Below the pieces are notes generated by a model that worked only from the letters and a program-made list of their open reading frames with translations, did no database searches and was not told the DNA's origin. A stretch of DNA of 60,038 nucleotides. Source: Candidatus Ghiorseimicrobium undicola. GTDB taxonomy: Bacteria > Omnitrophota > Gorgyraeia > Ghiorseimicrobiales > Ghiorseimicrobiaceae. Positions 48,778-57,264 of the stretch are shown here, piece by piece; the first letter of the stretch is position 1; each line of letters begins with the position of its first letter. A program made the translations under genes and the position numbers. Location: the NCBI GenBank assembly GCA_002796125.1, contig PCWA01000092.1, forward strand, positions 1 to 60,038, given 5' to 3'.

Positions 48778-48939
48778 AGGAGTGAGAAAGAAGCAAAAGC
48801 AAGAATAAAAATTAATAAAAAACTTGAGGAATCAAGCTGGTGTTTTGAGGCTGACAAGAACGGCTTGGCCAATATCGGGCTTGAGGCTGGTGTGAAATTC
48901 ACCGAATTAGGCAATGATTTTGAAAATGCGATGATATAG
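48778..48939 (+). pseudogene. Fragment of type I restriction HsdR N-terminus
   Basis: SEKEAKARIKINKKLEESSWCFEADKNGLANIGLEAGVKFTELGNDFENAMI*. Confidence 0.6.
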
Positions 48940-49019
48940 AAAATAAGCTTGAGGCAAATAAGGGTACATTGTGGTAGTTTTTGGTTAATGTACGAATATT
49001 GCACGTTTAGATACTATAA

Positions 49020-49196
49020 TGAAAACAAAGAAACCGCCGCTGGAGATAGAAATCGAATATAAGCCCATGAGCGAAAAGGACTACGATATATTTATCAAGA
49101 TTCTTACTAAAATGTTTAGTAAATATATGGCAGAAAGAAAGACAAAAATAGAGAGTAATGATAAACCTGTAGATTATGTTAATCCGTTGCACTGTT
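49020..49196 (+). CDS. Small hypothetical protein (59 aa)
   Basis: MKTKKPPLEIEIEYKPMSEKDYDIFIKILTKMFSKYMAERKTKIESNDKPVDYVNPLHC*; overlaps next gene by 21 nt. Confidence 0.5.
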
Positions 49197-49727
49197 AAGC
49201 TTTTAAAAGAATTAAATTTAGCCGCGTCTGAACTTACCGATAGCGTGCCTTCTGAATTGAAACTAGGAGAGTGGTTCGCGAACCTCTTTTTCATAGAGCG
49301 TAAAAAATGCCTTATTTTCACCAATACTCGGACGCTGTTTACGTTTATATCATTCGCGGTCAACCGAACGCAGATAAAGAACATCGGAGAGCTTTTCCGC
49401 GCGGGATTGGGCAAGGCTTTATTAGATGAGGATTTTGACGGTGCCGTGATTCAGCGGTTAGTTGACGAGTGTCACGATATGCAATTTTCCAAAACAAATA
49501 ATAAGAGCGTTCTCGGTGCCATGAATGACCATGTAAAGACTGCAAAGTGGATGGTCTGGCGGGATGGCGGATTGGGAAAATGTAATTTCCCCCATCTTAT
49601 AAAAAAACTTAACCGCACGCCATTTTCAACGCGGAGATTTGCCTACGCGATTGAGGAGCTGGGTAAGGTTTTAGGTATCGAGATAGACCCGAGACTAAAC
49701 TTTAAACCAAAATTCGTGTATGGTTAG
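49176..49727 (+). CDS. DUF6933-like protein
   Basis: MLIRCTVKLLKELNL...LGEWFANLFFIERKKCLIFTNTRTLFTF. Confidence 0.7.
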   Translation: MLIRCTVKLLKELNLAASELTDSVPSELKLGEWFANLFFIERKKCLIFTNTRTLFTFISFAVNRTQIKNIGELFRAGLGKALLDEDFDGAVIQRLVDECHDMQFSKTNNKSVLGAMNDHVKTAKWMVWRDGGLGKCNFPHLIKKLNRTPFSTRRFAYAIEELGKVLGIEIDPRLNFKPKFVYG

Positions 49728-49768
49728 GCATTTCGCGGATAAAAGATTTAATTCATTTTAATTTCGCC

Positions 49769-49797
49769 TTGACAACTACTGATTAATAAAGAATAAT
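49769..49797 (+). promoter_or_regulatory. Promoter of the REC-KS operon
   Basis: TTGACA-N17-AATAAT, followed by AAGATATC/GGTATCTT inverted repeat at 49798-49819 over the SD. Confidence 0.65.
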
Positions 49798-49821
49798 AAG
49801 ATATCTTGGGAGGTATCTTTG

Positions 49822-49998
49822 GTGAAGTCGGAAGTTTTAACCTTTGATGAGACAAAGAAATATTTAAAAATAAGCGACTCTACGCTTTACCGGCTTGTGC
49901 AGTCTAAAAGAATACCCGCGGCAAAAGTCGGCCGCTCCTGGCGTTTTCGGAAAGAACGCATTGACCAATGGCTCAAAGAGCAGGAGAAAGTTAAATAG
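49822..49998 (+). CDS. Excisionase-type HTH protein (GTG start, 58 aa; absent from ORF track)
   Basis: MKSEVLTFDETKKYLKISDSTLYRLVQSKRIPAAKVGRSWRFRKERIDQWLKEQEKVK*. Confidence 0.9.
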   Translation: MKSEVLTFDETKKYLKISDSTLYRLVQSKRIPAAKVGRSWRFRKERIDQWLKEQEKVK

Positions 49999-50008
49999 GG
50001 ATATCGGC

Positions 50009-51613
50009 ATGCCAAAGAATATATTAGTTATTGATGATGATCCCCAAGTATTAAATAGCCTTGAGAAGTTATTTAAAAAGGAAAATTATACAGTCGTTAA
50101 GGCTTCAAGTGGTAAGGAAGCTTTTGAAAAAGTTGAGTTTCAATGTTTTGATTTGGTTATTGCGGATATTAGGATGCCGGGTATTGATGGCGTTGAAACG
50201 GCAAAGAAAATAAAGCAGATACAGAAAGAAAAAGGCAGGGGAGATATCCCCGTTTTGTTTATAACCGGCTATGCGGATTTAGCCGCCAATGCCGAAGCAG
50301 AGCAGTTAGGCGAAGTGGTTTTAAAACCTTTTGATGTTGAAAATTTACTAAATCGAGTAAAGGCGCAAAGTGGTAAAAGAAGGGTTGTTATAACAGGTTT
50401 AGGCGTAGTTGCTCCTAATGGTATCGGCAAAGATGAGTTTTGGGAAGCTAATATAAATGGTAAATCAGGGGTAGATAGGATTCTATCTTTTGATGTATCG
50501 CAGTTAAATTCTAAGATTGCCGCTCAAGTAAAAGATTTTGATCCGCTAAAATACATGCCTAAATTATTGGCAAAGAAAGCAGATCGTTTTACTCAATTCG
50601 GCATTGCCGCTTCTAAGCTAGCATTGGAAGATAGCGGCTTAGATTTGGAAAAAGAAGATAGGGGGCACATTGGCGTATCTATCGGAACCGGATTAGGGGG
50701 GATGTTATATCATGAAGAAGTTGTTTTGCAAATGCATAAAGATAAGTTTAGTAAAGTAGATCCGTTAAGCGTTCCTAAGATTACTTCGAACGCCGCATCG
50801 AGTAATGCAGCGATTCTTTTTTCCTTGAGTGGGCCTAATGCTACTATGTCTACCGCATGCGCGGCTGGAGCCCATGGTATAGGCTATGCTTATGATTTAA
50901 TCAAATTAAATAGAGCAGATATAATGTTTGCCGGTGGAGCCGAGGCCCCGATAACACCTTTTACTTTATGTACTTTTGATGCTCTCAGGGTATTATCTAC
51001 GCGCAATGACTCTCCCCATGAAGCCAGCCGTCCCTTTGATAAGGAGAGAGATGGTTTTGTAATGGGAGAGGGGGCAGGCGTAGTGATATTGGAAGAATTA
51101 GAGCATGCCAAAAAGAGAAATGCGCATATATATGCAGAAATTATTGGGTATAGTTTAACTTCAGGTGCGCATCATATGGTTATACCTGCTAGCGAAGGTA
51201 AAGATATCTCCCGAACCATATCCTTAGCCTTAAAAGACGCAAATATTGAGCCGCAAAAAATAGATTATATTAACGCACACGGAACATCCACGCAAGCTAA
51301 TGATAGGGCGGAAACGCGTGCAATAAAAGAAGTGTTTGGGAATTATGCCTATAAAGTTCCTATTTCTTCAACAAAGTCTATGATTGGTCATAGTCTTGGA
51401 GCGTCTGGAGCGATTGGTGTGATTGTCTGTCTTTTGACGATAGAAAACAATATTATCCCACCCACGATAAATTATAAATACAAAGATCCGGAATGTGATC
51501 TTGATTATGTGCCTAATGAGGCAAGAAAAGCAAAAGTGGATTTTGCCCTGACTAATGCTTTTGGCTTTGGTAATAATAATATTTCAATTGTCATAAAAAG
51601 ATTAGGAGAGTAA
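50009..51613 (+). CDS. Receiver domain fused to beta-ketoacyl-ACP synthase II (FabF-like); start ATG 50009
   Basis: VIDDDPQV/LVIADIRMPG/VVLKPF receiver, then RRVVITGLGVVAPNG, STACAAGAH, NAHGTST, IGHSLGASGA. Confidence 0.95.
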   Translation: MPKNILVIDDDPQVLNSLEKLFKKENYTVVKASSGKEAFEKVEFQCFDLVIADIRMPGIDGVETAKKIKQIQKEKGRGDIPVLFITGYADLAANAEAEQLGEVVLKPFDVENLLNRVKAQSGKRRVVITGLGVVAPNGIGKDEFWEANINGKSGVDRILSFDVSQLNSKIAAQVKDFDPLKYMPKLLAKKADRFTQFGIAASKLALEDSGLDLEKEDRGHIGVSIGTGLGGMLYHEEVVLQMHKDKFSKVDPLSVPKITSNAASSNAAILFSLSGPNATMSTACAAGAHGIGYAYDLIKLNRADIMFAGGAEAPITPFTLCTFDALRVLSTRNDSPHEASRPFDKERDGFVMGEGAGVVILEELEHAKKRNAHIYAEIIGYSLTSGAHHMVIPASEGKDISRTISLALKDANIEPQKIDYINAHGTSTQANDRAETRAIKEVFGNYAYKVPISSTKSMIGHSLGASGAIGVIVCLLTIENNIIPPTINYKYKDPECDLDYVPNEARKAKVDFALTNAFGFGNNNISIVIKRLGE

Positions 51614-51616
51614 TTT

Positions 51617-51874
51617 ATGAATAAGAAAAATAGAACCGTTGTCGAAGGTAAAATAAGCGAGATTATTTCAGAGAGGTTGGATATCAAGAAAGAAGATATA
51701 AAGCCGGAGTCTAAGCTAAGGGAGGATTTAGGAATTGATTCTTTTGGTTTGGTAGAGTTATCGTTTGAGGTAAAGGATAAGTTTGGGCTAGAGCTAAAGG
51801 ATCAGGATTTTAAATCAATAACAACGGTTAACGATGTGGTGGATTATATTTTTAATAATATGAAAGGGGATTAA
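51617..51874 (+). CDS. Acyl carrier protein
   Basis: LREDLGIDSFGLVELSFEVKDKFGLEL. Confidence 0.93.
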   Translation: MNKKNRTVVEGKISEIISERLDIKKEDIKPESKLREDLGIDSFGLVELSFEVKDKFGLELKDQDFKSITTVNDVVDYIFNNMKGD

Positions 51875-51876
51875 TT

Positions 51877-52293
51877 ATGCCGGAGAACGAATTTATTTTC
51901 GAAAAGACAATTTACCTGGGGAATACCAATATGTTTGGTAATGTTTATTTTGCTAGGTATTTTGATTGGCAGGGTGAAGCGAGAGAAGCCTTTTTTTATA
52001 AAACCGTACCAGAAAGTTTAGCCCTTTTTAAAAGCGGCATAAAATTTGTAACCATAGAAGCGTATATTAAATATAACAAAGAAACAGTCGTATTTGATGA
52101 TGTCATGATTAAAGTGCAGGCGGCAAATTTTAAAATCACTACATTCGAGTTAATATTTACGTATCTAAATAAAAAAACTGGTGAGCTTATTGCCACAGGT
52201 AAGCAAAAATTAGGATTTGTTGATTCTAATAATAAGGTTATCCCCGTACCCGAGCAACTTAAAATTGCTTGGGATAAGTTTATAGGAAAATGA
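51877..52293 (+). CDS. Hotdog (4HBT) thioesterase
   Basis: LGNTNMFGNVYFARYFDWQGEAREAFF. Confidence 0.85.
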   Translation: MPENEFIFEKTIYLGNTNMFGNVYFARYFDWQGEAREAFFYKTVPESLALFKSGIKFVTIEAYIKYNKETVVFDDVMIKVQAANFKITTFELIFTYLNKKTGELIATGKQKLGFVDSNNKVIPVPEQLKIAWDKFIGK

Positions 52294-54416
52294 GTATTTA
52301 TTCTGTCTCGCCGTTAATTTGTTCTCTGCTGGCTCTCTCTTTCGGATTCTTCGTTTACTTCCATAATAGAAAATCGCAGGTAAATATTAGTTTTGGATTA
52401 TTATGCCTAAGTACTTTTTGGTGGCAATTTAGTTGGTTTATTTTATTTAATATTCAGGATAGGTCTTTGGTTTCATGCCTAACCAAAATCGGTTACACGG
52501 GTATTATATGGATACCTTTTACTTTCTATCATTTTGTTATTTATTGGTTAGGCCTGCATAAGGAAAAAATATTACTTTATCTATCGTATATCTTAGGTTT
52601 TGTTTTTCTTGTCATACTTTGGAGCTCGGATCTATTTCTAAAAGGATTCTATGAATATCGCTGGGGTTATTATCCAAAGGCGGGTCTTCTCCACCCGCTA
52701 TATTTGGCTATTTTATCCATAGTCGCGGCAAGAGTTTTTTGGGTTCTAGGATTGTCATTAAAAACAAGAAATTTATCTGCTGTTCAAAGGAATCAATTTA
52801 AATATACCATTACAAGTTTTGCCATTTATACATTAGCGTCCATCGATTTTATTATAAATTATGGTATTGAGTTTTATCCATTTGGATTTAGCTTTGTAAT
52901 ACTTTCTCTTTTCTTAGTTGCTTATGCTATCTTTAAATATCGCTTAATGGACATTAATGTTGTTTTTGCCCGTGCGAGCATATTTATAATAGTGTACGCG
53001 CTGGTTCTTGGTATCCCTTTTAGCTTAGTTAGCTGGGGAAGACTTTGGCTTGTGAATGTTTTCGGTCAGTATTGGTTTCTCGGGCCGATGATTATTCTTC
53101 TTGGTTCGGCCACCGCTGGTCCTTTCATATATCAATATCTAAGAAAAAGAGCCGAAGACCTTATTCTTAAAGACCAACGTCGCTACCAGGGTATCTTGCA
53201 TAATCTCTCTAAGTCTATGATACGCATAAAAGACTTGGACGCGCTCATCGCAACTGTTACTTTGACAATGGTAGATATAGTTAAGGTGGACTTTGCCGCG
53301 ATATACCTGAAGGAAGATGAATACAAAAGTTACCAGCTTAAGCGATATTACCCTAAAGAAGCAAAAGGGAGATTCCAAGAATTTATTCCTTTTGAGCACT
53401 CTCTTGCTAAAATACTCTTTCTTAAAAAAAGTCCTATTTCGGGAGGAGATATTGGCCCTCAAGATAAGGTTGATTTAGACTCCGGTATTATCGTGCCTTA
53501 TCTCGTAGAAGAGAGTTTGTTGGGCTTTTTAGTTTTAGGAGCAAAGTCCAAGGGGCAAATGTATACTACTGATGATATCTTAATCCTGGAGACTATTTCT
53601 TACTCAACAAGCCTTGCCATTGAAAACTGCCGTTTCTGGAAAGAAATTGAAACCAAACAGCGCAAGGCCCGCCTGCAGGAAATGGATGCCTATTCTTACT
53701 CGCTTGCTCATGAGATAGATAACCCTGTGCAGGTGGTTATAGGTCAAACCGACCTTTTAAAGAAATACCTCCTGAAAGATATCCCCGAAGAAAGAAGAAA
53801 AGACACGTTAGAGGCCTATGAATATATCTTAGAGGCGGCCAAGCGTGTCTCCGGCATGGTTAAGGCTATTCGCGACTTTGGCTCCCCTGCTACCGGAGAA
53901 TTAAAGCCATTAAAACTTAACGACGTGGTGGAGAGTTTCTCAAAGCTTTATCTGCCGCAGTTTAAGACTAACACTGTCTATTTCGAAAAGCATCTTCCCG
54001 ATGGGGATATTTGTATAAAAGGCGAAAAGGCCGAACTGATGCAGGTTCTAGTAATCTTAGCCAATAATTCCATTCACGCCCTCTTGGATACCAAAGAAAA
54101 GAAAATCACCCTAAAAGCAGAGCCGCTTAATCAGGATAAGGTAAGAATAATATTCTCTGATAACGGCTACGGCATAAAGAAAGAAGACCTTGAGATTATC
54201 TTTAAGCCCTTTGTCACCACTAAGGCATCTACCGAAGGCACCGGCATGGGCCTTGCCAACGCGATAAAGATAATAGAGAAGCATAAAGGCAGGATTTGGG
54301 CGGAGAGTGAAGGTAAGGGTAAAGGCGCTAGTTTCTATATAGAGTTGCCTGTTGCGCAAGACACCAAAGAGGAAGACTTAGCTTGCGAGACAAACAAAAC
54401 AAAGAGATTATTTTAG
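52290..54416 (+). CDS. Multi-TM (7TM-like) + GAF sensor histidine kinase
   Basis: N-terminal TM region, GAF region, SLAHEIDNPVQVVIGQ H-box, NNSIHALL, DNGYGI, GTGMGLANA. Confidence 0.93.
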   Translation: MSIYSVSPLICSLLALSFGFFVYFHNRKSQVNISFGLLCLSTFWWQFSWFILFNIQDRSLVSCLTKIGYTGIIWIPFTFYHFVIYWLGLHKEKILLYLSYILGFVFLVILWSSDLFLKGFYEYRWGYYPKAGLLHPLYLAILSIVAARVFWVLGLSLKTRNLSAVQRNQFKYTITSFAIYTLASIDFIINYGIEFYPFGFSFVILSLFLVAYAIFKYRLMDINVVFARASIFIIVYALVLGIPFSLVSWGRLWLVNVFGQYWFLGPMIILLGSATAGPFIYQYLRKRAEDLILKDQRRYQGILHNLSKSMIRIKDLDALIATVTLTMVDIVKVDFAAIYLKEDEYKSYQLKRYYPKEAKGRFQEFIPFEHSLAKILFLKKSPISGGDIGPQDKVDLDSGIIVPYLVEESLLGFLVLGAKSKGQMYTTDDILILETISYSTSLAIENCRFWKEIETKQRKARLQEMDAYSYSLAHEIDNPVQVVIGQTDLLKKYLLKDIPEERRKDTLEAYEYILEAAKRVSGMVKAIRDFGSPATGELKPLKLNDVVESFSKLYLPQFKTNTVYFEKHLPDGDICIKGEKAELMQVLVILANNSIHALLDTKEKKITLKAEPLNQDKVRIIFSDNGYGIKKEDLEIIFKPFVTTKASTEGTGMGLANAIKIIEKHKGRIWAESEGKGKGASFYIELPVAQDTKEEDLACETNKTKRLF

Positions 54417-54431
54417 CCGGAGGTAGATAAA

Positions 54432-54821
54432 ATGCCAGAGACTAAACCCATAAAACTTTTAGTTGTTGATGATGAAGAAGGGATAGTGCATTTTACTAAG
54501 AAAATCTATGAGCATAAAGGTTTTATTGCCTTTGGCGCGACTGACGGGGTTACCGCGGTAGAGATCTTTAAAAAAGAGAGGCCGCAAATTTCGCTTATAG
54601 ACGTGCATATGCCTTATTCGCCCATTGACGGCATTGAAACCCTGCGCCAGATAAAAGAGATAGACAAAAACGCCGTTTGTATAATGGTAACTCGCATTAC
54701 CGAACAAGATAAAGTGGACGCGGCGCGTTCTGCCGGCGCCTTTGCTTATCTTCTAAAGCCGCTAACCGCCGAAGATATAGACAATGTAATTAGTGAAGCA
54801 AGAGAGAAGCTGGGGTTCTAA
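54432..54821 (+). CDS. Stand-alone response-regulator receiver
   Basis: LLVVDDEEG, SLIDVHMP, YLLKPL. Confidence 0.93.
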   Translation: MPETKPIKLLVVDDEEGIVHFTKKIYEHKGFIAFGATDGVTAVEIFKKERPQISLIDVHMPYSPIDGIETLRQIKEIDKNAVCIMVTRITEQDKVDAARSAGAFAYLLKPLTAEDIDNVISEAREKLGF

Positions 54822-55319
54822 ATGGCTAATCCTCTACAAAACGAAAAAGAACTGTTCGAACAAATAAAAACCGAAAATATCACCATGCCCCCGGTCATAT
54901 GGAATTTTATCTATACTTACATCGGAGACGACGTTACCGCGATAAACCTCATCTGTCAGTATTACTTAGATAAAAGCGAGCCAATGCCGGTGGCAGAGGC
55001 AAAAAGAATAGAGACTTACTCAAGCAATGCCGGAGATGTCATCAAGAGGCTTACCGTAAAAGGCGAAGAAAACCGCCACTTTCCGGACTTTGAGAAAAAC
55101 ATGCCGCTTCATCCGCTAATAATAGAGATGCTCACTCATTATATAGGCAACGATACGCAAGTAATTAACCTAATCGTAGGCGTTCATATCGAGACCGGGG
55201 ACGATTATCCGCTCTCCAAGCAGGAAATTGCCAATGTGTTAAGCCATACCAGTTCTTTAAAGGAATTTATGGAGAAGCTAAGAGAGGCAACTTATAAGGG
55301 CGAAAGGATCAAGCAATGA
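54822..55319 (+). CDS. Unknown protein with internal duplication
   Basis: Two ~55-aa units: PPVIWNFIYTYIGDDVTAINLI... and HPLIIEMLTHYIGNDTQVINLI... Confidence 0.75.
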   Translation: MANPLQNEKELFEQIKTENITMPPVIWNFIYTYIGDDVTAINLICQYYLDKSEPMPVAEAKRIETYSSNAGDVIKRLTVKGEENRHFPDFEKNMPLHPLIIEMLTHYIGNDTQVINLIVGVHIETGDDYPLSKQEIANVLSHTSSLKEFMEKLREATYKGERIKQ

Positions 55320-56062
55320 TAAAGATTTTAGCCGTAGATGATGAGCCGGGAATATGCAATGTCTTAAAGAGGACTTTTGAACCTACAGGTTTTACTGTTT
55401 TAACCGCCGTCAACGGCAAAGACGCCCTTTCTCTGGTAAATAAGGAAAAACCCAAGATTGTATTCTTAGACGTTAAAATGCTGGGGATGTCTGGATTTGA
55501 GGTATTAAAGGAAATCAAGCTCATAGACAAGAATATCAAAGTAATTATGATTACGGTAATGGATGATGAGGCGACGAAAGAAGAGGCAAGGCGTTTAGGC
55601 GCGGACGACTTTGTTATAAAGCCGTTTGTATCCAGCCAATTGGAAGAAATAGTTACGCGCGAGATAGGCGAATTGACTAAGCCGAAGATATTAATTGTAG
55701 ATGATGAGCCGAATATAGTCGAGACCTTTGCCGATTATCTTTCGCGGAACGTTAACTGTGACGTAGAGTTGGCTTATAGCGGTAAAGACGCTTTGGAAAA
55801 GCTCAAAAGCGGCGCTTTTGACGTAGCGCTTTTGGATATTATGATGCCCGGGTTATCTGGTATAGATGTAATAAAGGAGGCGCAGAAATTCAGCCCGCAG
55901 ACTAAAATTCTGGCAATCTCCGGCTATGACAGCTTAGACATAGCAGATAAAGCGCTTAAGGCAGGAGCCGCGGATTTCCTGCATAAGCCCGTACCTCCCA
56001 AGGCGCTTACGTATAAGATAAAGCAGATTCTTGGCGAGATGGGAAAATATTCGCCGAAATAG
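55316..56062 (+). CDS. Double-receiver response regulator
   Basis: LAVDDEPG...FLDVKMLG...VIKPF then LIVDDEPN...LLDIMMPG...LHKPV. Confidence 0.93.
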   Translation: MIKILAVDDEPGICNVLKRTFEPTGFTVLTAVNGKDALSLVNKEKPKIVFLDVKMLGMSGFEVLKEIKLIDKNIKVIMITVMDDEATKEEARRLGADDFVIKPFVSSQLEEIVTREIGELTKPKILIVDDEPNIVETFADYLSRNVNCDVELAYSGKDALEKLKSGAFDVALLDIMMPGLSGIDVIKEAQKFSPQTKILAISGYDSLDIADKALKAGAADFLHKPVPPKALTYKIKQILGEMGKYSPK

Positions 56063-56065
56063 TAA

Positions 56066-56644
56066 TTAAATATGTTTCGGGTTTTGGATAATTATGCAGG
56101 CGGTTTTTTGGCTGGTGTTATTTTCGAAATGATGCGGCAGAGTGCTTTCAAACGCAAGGGTTTCGTCTTTGGCGATTTCATGCTTTTCCTCTCCAACTAC
56201 GCAGGTAACCTTTCCCTTTAAGACATAAACCCACTTTTTAAAACTTCCTAATTCTGGTGGATCCTGTTCAAGCTTAGTTTTTCCGCCCGGTGTAAGCATG
56301 AGCCTTAAACCTAAAAATGGCTGTTTATCGCTGGTTAATATCTGCGCTTGAGCCTTTTCTGAATGGACATATTGGGCAATTTTATCGCGCTTTCTGATTA
56401 CTTCAACTAAAGAAAACTTTTCTTCTTCCGTGCCTTCCTTAACTTCCTTTAAGGAAACACCCAGCCCAATACATATTTGCGAGAGGGAGGCAATGCGCGG
56501 ATCTCTTAATCCCTTTTCAATACGGTAAAGAGTATTGTAGCGTATAGCCTTCTTGCCGAATATACCTATTAATCTTTGCTCTAATTCGGTAAGAGATAAG
56601 CCCTTTTCTTTACGGATTTGTCGTATCTTTTCACCAAGCGTCAT
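56066..56644 (-). CDS. XRE-family HTH regulator with C-terminal cupin
   Basis: GEKIRQIRKEKGLSLTELEQRL; WVYVLKGKVTCVVGEEKHEIAKDETLAFESTLPHHFEN. Confidence 0.9.
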   Translation of the reverse strand: MTLGEKIRQIRKEKGLSLTELEQRLIGIFGKKAIRYNTLYRIEKGLRDPRIASLSQICIGLGVSLKEVKEGTEEEKFSLVEVIRKRDKIAQYVHSEKAQAQILTSDKQPFLGLRLMLTPGGKTKLEQDPPELGSFKKWVYVLKGKVTCVVGEEKHEIAKDETLAFESTLPHHFENNTSQKTACIIIQNPKHI

Positions 56645-56694
56645 TTCTCACCTCATTAAAATTCTATCCTAAAATACTGTTCTTGTCAAGAAAT

Positions 56695-56847
56695 ATTTCT
56701 ACCGATAGTATGGATAAAACAAAAATTTGGTTGTAATATTAAGCATAGCGAATAGTTAAATATCATAACTATTTTATTCCCATAGTGTTATGCTATAAGA
56801 TATTATTCTACCAATATTTTTGATATACCCTTGACATCGGTAGAAAT
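56695..56847. promoter_or_regulatory. Divergent promoter region with 12-bp inverted operator-like repeat
   Basis: ATTTCTACCGAT at 56695-56706; ATCGGTAGAAAT at 56836-56847. Confidence 0.75.
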
Positions 56848-56859
56848 GTATGCTATAAT
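56831..56859 (+). promoter_or_regulatory. Consensus sigma70 promoter for the 56890 receiver gene
   Basis: TTGACA-N17-TATAAT. Confidence 0.85.
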
Positions 56860-56889
56860 TATGCCATAAGGTTAAGAAAGGATATTGAA

Positions 56890-57264
56890 ATGGTAGAACA
56901 GAAAATAAAGATAATCGTGGTAGATGATGAGGCATCAGTAAGAGACGTAATCGGCTCTTATTTTACAGTGAAGGGTTTCGAAGTATTCACCGCGGAATCC
57001 GGAGAAAAAGCCCTGCCAATTATCATAGAGAAAAAGCCGGAGATAATGCTTCTGGATTTAAACCTGATCGGAATGACCGGTTTAGAACTGCTTAAATTAG
57101 TGCGTGAGTTTAATAAAACCATTAAAACCATAATGATTACTGGATCTGATATAAGTTTTAAAGATGATCCGCGGGTCCAGCAATTAAATATCACCGACTT
57201 TATCCAAAAGCCGGTAACTGTTTCAAAGCTTAAAGAGGCGGTAAAGAAAGCGCTTGAGCCGTAA
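56890..57264 (+). CDS. Stand-alone response-regulator receiver
   Basis: IIVVDDEAS, MLLDLNLIGMTG, FIQKPV. Confidence 0.93.
   Translation: MVEQKIKIIVVDDEASVRDVIGSYFTVKGFEVFTAESGEKALPIIIEKKPEIMLLDLNLIGMTGLELLKLVREFNKTIKTIMITGSDISFKDDPRVQQLNITDFIQKPVTVSKLKEAVKKALEP

Noticed and set aside
49895-50008. Track start of the REC-KS ORF at 49895
   Set aside because: This stretch overlaps the HTH gene in another frame; ATG 50009 gives a normal receiver N-terminus.
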